A DNA stretch of 64,000 nucleotides, taken from assembly GCA_922989275.2 (NCBI GenBank), contig OV277866.1, positions 79,954,328 through 80,018,327 on the forward strand, in the 5' to 3' direction. Positions 1 to 8,871 of this stretch are shown piece after piece. The notes beneath the pieces are model-generated. The model was not told the origin of the DNA. It made no database searches and saw only the letters and a list, made by a program, of their open reading frames with translations. Every line of letters starts with the position of its first letter. The first letter of the stretch is position 1. This stretch comes from Gari tellinella (Eukaryota; Mollusca; Bivalvia; Cardiida; Psammobiidae). A program made the position numbers and the translations under genes.

Positions 1-289
1 GCAAATGTAATAAGTATATTGTAAACAGGTCCATGACCTTGAAAGATTTAAGCATATTTATGTCTATGAACATCTATCATCTAAGCAATGACATTGGCTA
101 ATAAATTATGGAAAGACTTCCCCAGGAATAAGAGTGCAGACTCGCTTTATCAGAAAACAATACAGACCCTGAACAGACAATTGCTTGCAGCACTGCCTGA
201 TCTGGGTCTCTACACTGTTCTCAGAAAGTGTCAATATTACGGGCACTGGAGAGTGCAGAAGGTTCAACTCTTTTTATGCTAGGGGTTTG
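1..289. other. Degenerate family C-like DNA
   Basis: No gene seen. The first 60 bases resemble the outer arm of the C-type half element at 59935-60032 (shared text around AACAGGTCCATG). At 157-222 ACAGACCCTGA and TGATCTGGGTCT are the remains of a C-type hairpin. The 64-codon open frame here runs through the hairpin and has no protein-like features. Confidence 0.4.
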
Positions 290-415
290 ACCTTTGCAAA
301 TGCCATGTAATGCAGTGTCATATCAGGATGCTTACTGTTAAAAATTCTCTTTTAGAATAGTAGCAGACAACAGTTATTGTTGTTGAAGAAAAGTTTACCC
401 AACATGCAAAGAGTC
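290..415. repeat. Family B MITE remnant
   Basis: Right half of a B element: decayed hairpin arm (CATATCAGGATGC), then the arm text GTAGCAGACAAC and the terminus ACCCAACATGCAAAGAGT. The left half is gone. Confidence 0.55.
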
Positions 416-491
416 AATGTCCAACCTTGTCAAATATGATAAACCCAGTTTATCAAAAGAGATAAACTTAAAATTTCTTTGTGACTGATCT

Positions 492-723
492 TTAACTCCT
501 GCCTCGCTATCTAGCTAGCGGAAAATATGTGCCACAATGATTATCTTTGCAAACAGTTTGGATCCAGATGAGACGCCGCGTTACGCGGCGTCACATCAGG
601 ATCTAAACTGTTTGACACTCTGACCATGTTTTAAAAAGAAAATTTAAAAAAATTGTATATTTAGAACTGTAGCAGACGGCAAATTTTGCAGACTAAAATA
701 TTACCCAGCATGCAAAGAGTGAA
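492..723. repeat. Family B MITE, near complete
   Basis: Starts TTAACTCCTGCC with GCTAGCGG and ends in CCCAGCATGCAAAGAGT. The central hairpin at about 549-614 reads GCAAACAGTTTGGATCC to GGATCTAAACTGTTTG, with GCCGCGTTACGCGGC at its tip. Right-arm changes (CACATC for CTCATC) weaken the pairing slightly. Reverse orientation relative to the copy at 47631. Confidence 0.75.
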
Positions 724-1054
724 ACTTATTGACAGTCAGACAAACTTGAATTATACTTCCCCAAGGAAAACCAAAATTATTTGTAAACCCACATGCACCC
801 CAAGGTTTAGTCTATCCCAAGCAATTTAGCCAAAACACAAAATATAAAGAATATTAAACATGCATTCTCCTGCCATAAAATACTGCAAAAAAAGCTTGGT
901 AAGAAAATTAAATGAAATTATGGCAAGCAAGTCCCAAATGAATACTGCATTTACGCAAATAGCTTTAATAGCTTGCCAAGGCTATCGGAGATTATATTGT
1001 GATTAGGGTTGAAACTATACAACAGAGCTTTTTATCTGTGCAGCATTTGCAAGA
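724..1054. other. AT-rich spacer, nothing recognised
   Basis: Low-complexity AT-rich DNA with no repeat family, RNA gene or credible open frame that I can identify. Confidence 0.4.
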
Positions 1055-1395
1055 TAGTGCTCCCTCTCTACACCAGCCCTCCGAACAACCAATCCCTCCT
1101 TCAACAATGCTTGCCACTGTTTCCCAAGACAGTTATGGCTAACAATATCATCTGCTTAAAATTGAAGATTTTTCTCAAAGTTACATATTGGATATTTTGA
1201 CAAAAAATCATTATGATGAGTGGCAAACAGCTTGAATCTAGATGAGACACAGCCTACATGGCGGCTAAATTGGATTGGATTTAAGCTGTTTTCACATGTA
1301 AGCCAAGTCGTGCTCAGCACTCTAATGATGTTATTTTCCCTCCTTATAACGACTCCCTCCAAACAACACATTCATTGTCCCCCAGAAAACTGTTG
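1055..1395. repeat. Family F MITE, old copy
   Basis: Left terminus TAGTGCTCCCTCTCTA is close to the F consensus TACAGTGCTCCCTCTC. The central hairpin about 1222-1300 reads GGCAAACAGCTTGAATC to GGATTTAAGCTGTTTTC but its tip is decayed. The right side keeps CTCCCTCCAAACAACACA. Two open frames overlap the copy and are shadows of the repeat. Confidence 0.6.
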
Positions 1396-2167
1396 GTTTA
1401 TTATTATTAACTTTTTTTTTCTTTTTTTTTTCTTTTATAAAACTGTCATGTGCTTCTACAATGCTTGCAAAGAAGTAATCCATTTCCCCATAGATACACC
1501 CTTTTACACCTTGAATTTATTCTTCCACTGAAGAAAACGAATATGGATTCCTCATTGTAAGAAATACTTTGTTCGCTAGCAGATGATAGCTCGAAGAATA
1601 CTGAAAGTAAAGCAGAATGTGCCTTTATGCCCATTTGCTTTACTTTCATCCTGCTTTAAGTTGTCACCTGTCTTCAGAACTATAAACAGGTTATAGGGTA
1701 TATATTTCTACACAAGATAACGTCTGTAACATAGTCTGAGCTCTAAGTTTGGATCTTGATCAAATACCAAAATTAATGGTTTTAGATCTGGATTCAAACA
1801 TTTTTGCAAGTCATTTTGAGTTTTTGGCATTTAAAAGGTTATGTAATGATATCTGATGTGTCTCCCACGACCGTCTCCCTGCGGCCTATCTGCCTATTTA
1901 AGTGAAACAGTATCTTTAACACAGCGTCAAAGAGCATTTAAAACAGTTTATTCTTTGTGTTCTGAATGACAATTGCACATGCAAAACCCCTTATTTCACT
2001 TACCCCTGTACAGCAGTAGTTGTCCCAACTGGCTCATAAAGATATTTATTGTTTTTGGGTGCAACCATTTTGTGAAAACGGGTAATGCTTGCAAAGCGGT
2101 TATTATTTGGAGGCGTCTGAATATTTAAGAGTGTGTCTACTTTCATATGATTGACCAATTATAGCAT
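1396..2167. other. Family A fragment and unique AT-rich DNA
   Basis: A poly-T stretch lies at about 1410-1436. A decayed family A piece with hairpin text GAAAGTAAAGCAGAATGTGCC lies at about 1495-1670. From 1690 to 2167 nothing is recognised. Confidence 0.4.
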
Positions 2168-2384
2168 CTTAACCTTTACTCTTTGATCGCTCCTGTTTTT
2201 GTGACTGTCTGTAATAATTATTTTTGTCTACTACTGTTCTAAAGTTAGAACACCCACAAAATATCTTTTCAGAGTGTCAAACAGTTTGGATCCTGATGAG
2301 ATGCTGAGTTACTCGGCATCTCATCTGGATCCAAACTGTTTACAAAGGTAATCACGGTTTGGCAGTTTTGCGTGCAAAGAGTTA
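2168..2384. repeat. Family B MITE, diverged arms
   Basis: TTAACC...CTCTTTG at the left and GTGCAAAGAGTTA at the right. The hairpin about 2278-2344 is well preserved: AAACAGTTTGGATCCTGATGAGATGC, tip GCTGAGTTACTCGGC, then the matching arm. The hairpin is better conserved than the termini. Confidence 0.65.
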
Positions 2385-2566
2385 CTATTTGAACATGACT
2401 TTTGACCTTTGTTTTGAAAAGAAAGGGAACTATGTAAAAGAATCGGTATCTTACGTAAGATGATAACTCTTGTGATGTTTTGTTGTACAGCAATGCGATA
2501 TTCTTTGTGTGACTTAAGTGTGACTACTTGTGCTTGCAATACATAACTATGGGTGATCTCTAAGCT

Positions 2567-2766
2567 TTAACCCGTTTCGCTAGAATATAGAAAATATTTC
2601 TTATGATACATATTCATAACTGCATAAGTACAATTTTCTTCAGTGGAGGAATAAATTTAGAGGCCTAAAAATGAGTATCTATGGACTAATGGCTTAAAGG
2701 TGGCACCTTAAAGCAAGTTGAAAGTAAAGCAATAATTGCTTTAAGCAGTATTCTGCCTTAAACACA
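2567..2766. repeat. Family A MITE lacking hairpin, plus fragment
   Basis: TTAACCCGTTTCGCTAG joins directly to the right arm (AATATTTCTTATGATACATATTCATAACTG, then AGTGGAGGAATAAATT), so the left arm and hairpin are deleted. A separate piece with GCAAGTTGAAAGTAAAGCA follows at about 2700-2766. Confidence 0.55.
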
Positions 2767-2796
2767 GATCTTGGATATAGAAAATGTGCACATTCT

Positions 2797-3055
2797 TTAA
2801 TTCTTTACCCCATGGCCGTTTCTAGATTTGAAGACAGGTGACCACTTAAAGCAGGTTGAAAGTAAAGCAGAATACACCTGAAGGCGCATTCTGCTTTACT
2901 TTCAGCCTGCTTTAAGCTATCATCTGTTAGTACATAGGTAATATTTCCTATGGTACATGTTTTTGATTGTATGAATTTGAACTATTTTCTTCAGTGGAGG
3001 AATAAATTAAATGCGTTAAAAGGCACTTCAATGGGGGGGGGGGGGGAAGGGTTAA
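2797..3055. repeat. Family A MITE, complete
   Basis: TTAATTCTTTACCCCATGG to GGGAAGGGTTAA. The hairpin about 2850-2925 is CTTAAAGCAGGTTGAAAG to CTTTCAGCCTGCTTTAAG. A run of 14 G at about 3034-3047 lies just inside the right terminus, where other copies have TATGGGGG, so a short G run has expanded. Confidence 0.8.
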
Positions 3056-3187
3056 GTCAGACACTGCAATATGCAGTGTAAGATCGCGTGCTGGGCTAAC
3101 ATATTATCCAGAAGTGAAAATTGACCATCATTTGCAAACAATTTGGATCTAGTCTAGTACAGACATTGAGTGACTTGGAGCCAGATA

Positions 3188-3401
3188 TTAACCCTTAGCC
3201 CGCCAAATAAATCGTCGTCTGCTATATTTCTAGTCTGCTTCAAGTTTCAAAGTGCTTCAAAGTTGCTCAAAATTGCTGAAAATGTTGTCCGAGTATCAAA
3301 CAGCTTGGATCCGGATGAGACGCCGAGTTACTCGATGTCTCATCCGGATCCAAGCTGTTTGCATATGGAGCTATAGTCGTGAGTGGCAGGCTAAGGGTTA
3401 A
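3188..3401. repeat. Family L MITE (TTAACCCTTAGCCCGCC)
   Basis: Perfectly delimited by TTAACCCTTAGCCCGCC and GGCAGGCTAAGGGTTAA. These termini are unlike family B, but the central hairpin about 3296-3362 is of the B type (AAACAGCTTGGATCCGGATGAGACGCC, tip GAGTTACTCG). It shows the same hairpin class inside a different terminal-repeat family. Confidence 0.7.
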
Positions 3402-3690
3402 AATTAAAATGAGAGTTTTATATGTAAGACAAACAATAAAGTTTGTTGCTGATAATGTTATGCGTGGTAAATTATTTTTTATTGTACAAAAAGCTGTGTA
3501 GCAAAAAGTGTTTATCTGTAGTATATGAATATATTGGCTCATTTTAATTTTGCAGATTCTATTTTGATTATTTTTCATTGAAATGTATACATTCAATTTG
3601 GATTTATTTATGCATCTCATTGTGAAGTTTTATTATTTTGTTGGGATTCATACATAGTCTAACATTAATTAAACTAGAACTGGCTTTACC
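3402..3690. other. AT-rich unique DNA
   Basis: Very AT-rich with no recognised repeat. A 117-codon frame on the minus strand runs from here into the family L hairpin; its end is translated hairpin DNA, so I do not treat it as a gene. Confidence 0.4.
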
Positions 3691-3760
3691 TTAACCCTTT
3701 ATCCCATACATACGCTATTTTACGGCTCTTTTTTATTTCTCCACTAAAGGAAATAGTTCC

Positions 3761-4125
3761 ACATTATACAGCCATGAATATGTACCATAAGAAATATATT
3801 ACATTATACAGCTATGAATATGTACCATAAGAAATATATTACATTATACAGCTATGAATACGTACCATAAGAAATATATTACATTATACAGCTATGAATA
3901 CGTACCATAATAAATATATTACATTATACAGCTATGAATACGTACCATAAGAAATATATTACATTATACAGCTATGAATACGTACCATAAGAAATATATT
4001 ACATTATACAGCTATGAATACGTACCATAAGAAATATATTACATTATACAGCTATAAATACGTACCATAAGAAATATATTACATTATACAGCCATGAATA
4101 TGTACCATAAGAAATATATTACATT
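3761..4125 (+). repeat. 40-bp tandem array, left part
   Basis: Nine complete 40-bp units begin at 3761, 3801, 3841 and so on to 4081, followed by the first five bases of a tenth unit (ACATT), where the DIRS element enters. The unit reads ACATTATACAGC(T/C)ATGAATA and continues to GAAATATATT. It matches the internal arm of family A elements (TATACAGTCATGAATATGTA), so the array arose by amplification inside a MITE. Confidence 0.9.
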
Positions 4126-4193
4126 CTATTACGTCATAACAACAGTCGGTTCCAAATGAGATGTGCATCACGTGACCGAGAGTTTAATTCAGT
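4126..4193 (+). repeat. DIRS left inverted terminal repeat
   Basis: The inner 41 bp (4153-4193) are an exact inverted copy of 8755-8795. The outer 27 bp match the right side only loosely (CTATTACGTCATAACAACAG against CTATGTAGTCATAAAACAAC). Positions 4123-4161 match the first 39 bp of the ICR exactly in reverse complement. Confidence 0.9.
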
Positions 4194-4431
4194 GCGCTTT
4201 TTATTGTCGAGCTGTGTGGACGCGGTTTACACAGGGCCGAGAGCGTATCTTTATATTTGGTTGACGCGGTTAACCAATTCGTTTTTTCCAGTTATATAAT
4301 TATTTAATATATTTTTACTGGAAATAGACATTTATCTAGTCTTTCTACGCTGTAGAAATATTTTTTTGCTGTATCAAAGAGGCTGTGAGTGTCGCAGTCC
4401 CGCACCATCTTTTCCACGTGGTGGAAACAAT
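4194..4431 (+). promoter_or_regulatory. DIRS 5' leader, probable promoter
   Basis: Non-coding stretch between the left repeat and the preferred ORF1 start. It contains TTTATATTTGG near 4249, a repeated GACGCGGTT (4219 and 4263), and a very AT-rich block at 4295-4320. Promoter function is assumed from position; I see no decisive core-promoter motif. Confidence 0.35.
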
Positions 4432-5559
4432 ATGGCGGAAGCTGAAGTACAGTCAAAGAAGACTAGCGCAAAGATGTCGTCGAGCGCGACAAATAAAGAG
4501 AACAAACGTGAAAAGGTAGCTAAGATTATAGCTGAGAAATCCTCCAATGATTTGGCAAGTTCTTCTACAAAATCTTCGTCCGAGAGTCGAAGAAATGTTC
4601 CACAAACGCAGACTCAGAACCCGCAAAATATTAACACAGAAGTGTTGAAAATCATGCAGGAACTCAATACCAACCTCACCAATCAGAACTCTAAATTAGA
4701 TTCATTGACTAAAAGAGTTGATTATTTGTATGAAGGCGGCTACGAGGAGGTGCAGGATGAATATGAAATTGAGCACGATGTGTTCGAAAATTCCTCGTGT
4801 GCAGACAGCAACTTTGACGATGATTTTGAGCCAGCGTCGAAGAAGCCTCGGATCGAAAACGACGTTTTCAGGACACTGTGTGATAAATTTCAAAGCACTG
4901 AAAAATGTGACAATGAGGTAAATGACAGTCTGGCTTCGTTCATTAATAAGTCATTTCGTAACGGAATTACGGAAGATTCTCTTAATGAAATGGTACGAGA
5001 TATTCATAGGCCAGTAAATTGTGAATCTTTGTTGAAAACAAAAGTGAATAGTTGTATCTGGCGTCTTCTAAAACCTCAAACTCAGACAGAGGATGTGAAA
5101 TTTCAAGCCATCCAAAACGTTATGGTTAAGGCAGCTGTCAATTTAACCAAACTTCTTGACAAAGAAGGTGAGAATTTGGACACCCAATCTTTGGAATGGG
5201 GCAGTAATGCTCTTGCACTTTTGGGACATTCCAACAAATTGATCAATAATAAGAGGAAGGAATGTCACCGTCAAGATTTGGATCCAAGATATTTTCCCCT
5301 TACATCTCCAAGTTTGCCATACACAGAGAACTTGTACGGTGAGGACATAAACAAAAATGTGAAGGACATCCAAGACATGAGTAAGCTTGGAAGAGATGTT
5401 TCTCGCTCATTCAGATCTCCTAATCCTATGTATAGTAGAAGGAGAGGGGGCAGACGTGGAATGGGTCGAGGCGGTCGAGGCAGAGGGTTCAGCAGACAAG
5501 CTGAATACACCTCAGGTCCATCCCAGTCAAAAAACTTGAGATGGGGGCACAGGAAATAG
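4432..5559 (+). CDS. DIRS ORF1, gag-like nucleic-acid-binding protein
   Basis: The open frame starts at 4366, but I prefer the ATG at 4432 (CAATATGGCGG, reading MAEAEVQ), giving 375 residues. Numbered from 4366, residues 90-120 form a short predicted coiled coil, 120-155 are strongly acidic, and ASKKPRIEND at 157-166 resembles a nuclear localisation signal. Residues 300-345 carry the RQDLDPRYFPLTS...LYGEDINKNVKDI block, which resembles DIRS ORF1 proteins as I recall them. Residues 358-376 are an Arg-Gly-rich tail (RRRGGRRGMGRGGRGRG) suited to RNA or DNA binding. It overlaps the next ORF by 19 nt in another frame. A role in packaging element RNA is inferred from the family; there is no CCHC zinc knuckle. 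Confidence 0.85.
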   Translation: MAEAEVQSKKTSAKMSSSATNKENKREKVAKIIAEKSSNDLASSSTKSSSESRRNVPQTQTQNPQNINTEVLKIMQELNTNLTNQNSKLDSLTKRVDYLYEGGYEEVQDEYEIEHDVFENSSCADSNFDDDFEPASKKPRIENDVFRTLCDKFQSTEKCDNEVNDSLASFINKSFRNGITEDSLNEMVRDIHRPVNCESLLKTKVNSCIWRLLKPQTQTEDVKFQAIQNVMVKAAVNLTKLLDKEGENLDTQSLEWGSNALALLGHSNKLINNKRKECHRQDLDPRYFPLTSPSLPYTENLYGEDINKNVKDIQDMSKLGRDVSRSFRSPNPMYSRRRGGRRGMGRGGRGRGFSRQAEYTSGPSQSKNLRWGHRK

Positions 5560-7598
5560 TGCAGGTGAGTGAAGAAATTCATTTTCAAGCTGGCAGACTC
5601 AAATGTTTTGAAGAAAATTGGAAAAAATTGACAAGTGATGAGAATATTTTAGAGATTGTTAGAAATTGTCGTATTGAATTCAATGATGGCCTGAATCCTG
5701 TTAATTCCTTTTGTTCTAGAAACAATTTTAACAAAGAACAGGAAAAAATCGTTGATCAGGAAATTCTAAATTTGTTGGATATGAAGGTTATCATTGAAGT
5801 AGAACCTGATAAAAATGAGTATATATCACCTATATTCGTGGTGAAAAAGAAAAGCAATGAGTATAGAATGATCTTGAATTTAAAAGAACTGAATGAAAGT
5901 ATTGTTTACCATCATTTTAAAATGGAAACATTTGAGTCTGCCTTGAAACTTGTCAAGCATAATTGCTACTTTGCTTCTGTAGATCTTAGACATGCATACT
6001 ATTCAATTCCAGTACATCCAGAACATCAGGTAAAATTGAGATTTAGAAAATCTGGTAAAACGTACCAGTATGTATGCCTGCCAAATGGTGTTTCATGTGC
6101 TCCTAGAATATTTACAAAATTGATGAAGCCTGTGTATGCAGCTCTTCGTATACTTGGACACACAAATTCAGGATATATAGATGACTCGTTACTCTTGGGA
6201 GACCTTTATCACGAGTGTGAAAACAATGTCATTGATACAGTACATTTAATGACGGATTTAGGTTTCCTAGTTCACCCAGAGAAATCTGTTTTTATCCCTA
6301 CTAGAAAAATAACCTTTTTAGGTAATGATATTGATTCAGAAAAAATGATAGTCACATTACCAGTAGAAAAGGTACTGAAAATTGTCCAAGAATGTGAAGA
6401 GTTGCATAAACGTTCAGATGCTAAAATACAAGATGTTGCAAGAGTGCTGGGTTTGATAATATCTTCTTTCTCTGCAGTAGAAAATGGACCCTTGCATTAT
6501 AGACAAATTGAAAAAGAAAAAATCATAGCATTAAAAAAGAATAGGGGTAACTATTCAGCTAACATGCTTATTTCAAATGAAATAAGATATGAACTGAAAT
6601 GGTGGATTGACAATCTTGTAACACAAAGAAGAAAAATAAGTCATGGGATACCAAACTTATCCATTACTACTGATGCAAGTACACATGGTTGGGGTGCAAT
6701 TTGCAATGAAACTAAAATAGGTGGTAGATGGAAAGACTCGGAGTCTGTCCAACACATCAATGCTTTGGAATTGCTTGCTGTGAGTCATGCAGTGAAGTCC
6801 TTTTGTCTAGACAAAATGGATATTCATGTGCAAATTTTTTCTGACAATACTTGTGCAGTTTCTTATATTAATAAGAAGGGAGGAACGAAGTCAGATATTT
6901 GCAATAAAATTGCACAAGAAATTTGGATCTGGTGTATTGACAGAAATATTTGGCTCAGTGCAGGGCATATTCCTGGGATTGATAATGAAGCAGATTTTCC
7001 ATCAAGAAATTTCAATGAAAATGTTGAATGGCAGCTTAGTAAACATATTTTCAACAAAATAGTGGGTATATTTGGTTGTCCAGATATCGATATGTTTGCC
7101 TCTAGGCTTAACAAGCAGGTAGATCGGTTTGTCTCGTGGAAACCTGATCCAGAAGCCTATGCAGTCAATGCTTTTTCACTGATTTGGTCTCAGAATTTGA
7201 TCTATGCCTTTCCCCCTTTCAGTTTGATTGGACAGATAATTCAGAAAGTGAGGGAGGATCGAGCAGAAGTGATTTTGGTGGCACCTCTTTGGACAACACA
7301 GAACTGGTATCCAGAAATAATGACCTTATTGACAGAAACACCATACATTGTCAAAGTTTTGAAAGATGTACTAACATTGCCTCAGGCACAGAAAACTCAT
7401 CCCTTGGTCGGGCAACTACATTTAATGGTATGTCGTTTGTCAGGGAAGTGTTCGAAAAACGAAGCATTTCGTCAGAAGCTACAGACATCATCATGGCATC
7501 ATGGAGACCCTCCACCAAGAAACAATATTCATCGTTTATCAATAAATGGGTGGCATTCTGTAGTAAAAGGAAAATTGATAAATTTCAAGTTACTGTAG
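5541..7598 (+). CDS. DIRS ORF2: reverse transcriptase, RNase H, methylase-like domain
   Basis: 685 residues. The start GRLKCFEENWKKLTSD (18-33) is typical of DIRS polyproteins. Reverse transcriptase: FASVDLRHAYYSIPV with the first metal-binding Asp at 148, and the YIDD box at 212-215. RNase H follows: TTDAS (D378), ALELL (E410), FSDNT (D435) and DNEAD (D485). Residues 505-600 (PDIDMFASRLNKQ, VSWKPDPEAY, YAFPPF at 555-560) form the Dam-methylase-like domain of DIRS1-type elements; FPPF stands where DPPY-type motifs occur. The C-terminal HPLVGQLHLMVCRLSGK is also DIRS-like. No protease or integrase is seen. The ATG lies inside ORF1, so reinitiation or frameshifting may be used for translation. 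No stop or frameshift breaks it. Confidence 0.93.
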   Translation: MGAQEIVQVSEEIHFQAGRLKCFEENWKKLTSDENILEIVRNCRIEFNDGLNPVNSFCSRNNFNKEQEKIVDQEILNLLDMKVIIEVEPDKNEYISPIFVVKKKSNEYRMILNLKELNESIVYHHFKMETFESALKLVKHNCYFASVDLRHAYYSIPVHPEHQVKLRFRKSGKTYQYVCLPNGVSCAPRIFTKLMKPVYAALRILGHTNSGYIDDSLLLGDLYHECENNVIDTVHLMTDLGFLVHPEKSVFIPTRKITFLGNDIDSEKMIVTLPVEKVLKIVQECEELHKRSDAKIQDVARVLGLIISSFSAVENGPLHYRQIEKEKIIALKKNRGNYSANMLISNEIRYELKWWIDNLVTQRRKISHGIPNLSITTDASTHGWGAICNETKIGGRWKDSESVQHINALELLAVSHAVKSFCLDKMDIHVQIFSDNTCAVSYINKKGGTKSDICNKIAQEIWIWCIDRNIWLSAGHIPGIDNEADFPSRNFNENVEWQLSKHIFNKIVGIFGCPDIDMFASRLNKQVDRFVSWKPDPEAYAVNAFSLIWSQNLIYAFPPFSLIGQIIQKVREDRAEVILVAPLWTTQNWYPEIMTLLTETPYIVKVLKDVLTLPQAQKTHPLVGQLHLMVCRLSGKCSKNEAFRQKLQTSSWHHGDPPPRNNIHRLSINGWHSVVKGKLINFKLL

Positions 7599-8425
7599 AC
7601 AATGTAGTTGAATTTTTGACTGACCTATTTCATGCAGGTTATAAGTATGAATCTTTGAATACAGCCAGAAGTGCTCTGTCAGCATTTTGTGTGACAAGTG
7701 ATGGATATACTGTTGGCTCTCATCCTTTAGTATTGAGATTTATGTCGGGAATTTTTAATATGTGTCCTCCAAAATGTAAATATGAAGAAACTTGGGATGT
7801 TTCTAAAGTTCTGCGTTATTTGAAGATGATGCCACCAGTTCAATCATTAACTCTTAAACAGTTGTCACAAAAAGTTGCCATGTTGATAGCATTGACTCAG
7901 GCGAGTCGATCTCATTCTTTAAGTTTTATAACTCTTAATGGTCTCAGACAAGATCAAGAATGTTTTACTCTTCAATATTGTGTGTTATTGAAACAGTCCA
8001 GGAAGGGCAGAAATAACCCAGTTTTGCAATTAAGGAAGTATCCGGTAGATACAAATTTATGTGTATATAATGCTTTGGTTGAGTACATGAAGAGGACAGA
8101 AGTACTTCGGGGGTCAGAAGATAGACTTTTTATTAGTTATGTTAAACCGTATAAAGCAGTGACTTCATCTACAATAAGTAGATGGCTTAAAACAGTGATG
8201 CATCAATCAGGAATTGACATTCAAAAGTTTCAAGCTCATAGTATAAGAGGAGCTACTACTTCCAAAGCTAAGTCTACAGGAGTTCCAATTCAAGAGATAC
8301 TGAAAGTGGCTGGATGGAAGTCTGACATTACTTTTGCAAAGTTTTACAACAAACCTATAGTAGAAGACAGTGACTATGTGCGTTCAGTGTTTGAAGAAGC
8401 TGAAAATGAGATGATGACTGAATGA
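7184..8425 (+). CDS. DIRS ORF3: tyrosine recombinase
   Basis: 413 residues in the third frame, overlapping ORF2 by 415 nt. The real start may be the inner ATG at 7430 (residue 83, MSFVREVFEKRS), because the first 80 residues run antiphase to conserved ORF2 sequence. Residues 105-190 look like the N-terminal DNA-binding core (RPSTKKQYSSFINKW). Catalytic residues are visible: Arg242 in QASRSHSLSF, His352 and Arg355 in AHSIRGATTS, Trp378 in VAGWKS, and nucleophile Tyr388 in FAKFYNKP. In DIRS elements this enzyme is thought to insert the circular DNA copy at a short matching site, so no DDE integrase is needed. Confidence 0.92.
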   Translation: MVSEFDLCLSPFQFDWTDNSESEGGSSRSDFGGTSLDNTELVSRNNDLIDRNTIHCQSFERCTNIASGTENSSLGRATTFNGMSFVREVFEKRSISSEATDIIMASWRPSTKKQYSSFINKWVAFCSKRKIDKFQVTVDNVVEFLTDLFHAGYKYESLNTARSALSAFCVTSDGYTVGSHPLVLRFMSGIFNMCPPKCKYEETWDVSKVLRYLKMMPPVQSLTLKQLSQKVAMLIALTQASRSHSLSFITLNGLRQDQECFTLQYCVLLKQSRKGRNNPVLQLRKYPVDTNLCVYNALVEYMKRTEVLRGSEDRLFISYVKPYKAVTSSTISRWLKTVMHQSGIDIQKFQAHSIRGATTSKAKSTGVPIQEILKVAGWKSDITFAKFYNKPIVEDSDYVRSVFEEAENEMMTE

Positions 8426-8510
8426 ACTGGGATCATAGATTCGGTATGTTACCTTATTTATTGACACATCTCGTTTACCTTCAAAAATTTAGTTGCTGTC
8501 CGCTTTAAAG

Positions 8511-8631
8511 TCTCATTTGGAACCGACTGTTGTTATGACGTAATAGAATCCCCCAAATAAACGAGACTTACCTTAAGTTGATGTTTGGTTGGGATTCTAT
8601 GTAGTCATAAAACAACAGGAGGGATCAAATG
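8511..8631 (+). repeat. DIRS internal complementary region (ICR)
   Basis: 121 bp that equal, without a mismatch by eye, the reverse complement of the joined ends: 8550-8631 (82 bp) complements 8790-8871, AAT at 8547-8549 complements the ATT junction, and 8511-8546 complements 4126-4161. This is the circle-junction template of the DIRS1 replication model. It lies 85 bp after the recombinase stop. Confidence 0.92.
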
Positions 8632-8728
8632 CCCTCCCATCCCTCCCAGTGTATTAATTTAGATCATTCAATTTGATGATCCTGATGCTTTTTTTAAATA
8701 GCTTTTGTGGTTGTACATTTTGGCAGCA

Positions 8729-8734
8729 AATAAA
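8729..8734 (+). terminator. Possible polyadenylation signal of DIRS
   Basis: AATAAA between the ICR and the right inverted repeat. A single hexamer in AT-rich DNA is weak evidence; position is the main support. Confidence 0.3.
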
Positions 8735-8754
8735 TTTTTTGCTTGCTTTAAAAT

Positions 8755-8871
8755 ACTGAATTAAACTCTCGGTCACGTGATGCACATCTCATTTGATCCC
8801 TCCTGTTGTTTTATGACTACATAGAATCCCAACCAAACATCAACTTAAGGTAAGTCTCGTTTATTTGGGGG
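8755..8871 (+). repeat. DIRS right inverted repeat with extension
   Basis: 8755-8795 is the exact inverted copy of 4153-4193. The outer part adds about 40 bp absent from the left end (AACCAAACATCAACTTAAGG ... TTTATTTGGGGG), corresponding to the longer right terminus known in DIRS1. It contains AAGGTAAGT, a full 5' splice-site consensus. Confidence 0.88.

Larger units (their letters stand above)
4126..8871 (+). mobile_element. Complete DIRS1-like YR retrotransposon
   Basis: A 4,746-bp element with the DIRS layout: inverted terminal repeats, gag-like ORF, RT-RNase H-methylase ORF, tyrosine recombinase ORF, and an internal complementary region (ICR) near the 3' end. No integrase or protease is visible. 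It is flanked by ATT on both sides (4123-4125 and 8872-8874) and there is no longer duplication. ATT is also the trinucleotide (AAT on this strand) at the centre of the ICR, as expected for recombination at a matching trinucleotide rather than cut-and-paste. All three ORFs are open and the repeats match exactly, so the copy looks young and possibly competent. DIRS assignment is firm; activity is inference. Confidence 0.93.

Noticed and set aside
2850..2925. Rho-independent terminators or bacterial palindromic repeats
   Set aside because: Hairpins lie inside TTAA-flanked elements with long arms in eukaryotic DNA; no bacterial genes or operons are present.
3267..3620. 117-codon minus-strand open frame
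   Set aside because: Its last third translates the family L hairpin (ANSLDPDETSSNSASHPDP), a phrase that recurs wherever such hairpins are open. It is repeat shadow.
3761..4120. CRISPR-like array
   Set aside because: The units are contiguous head-to-tail copies with no unique spacers, in a eukaryotic MITE context.
5541..7598. Gypsy or Ty3-like polyprotein
   Set aside because: No protease or DDE integrase; instead a tyrosine recombinase ORF, inverted repeats and an ICR, which define DIRS.
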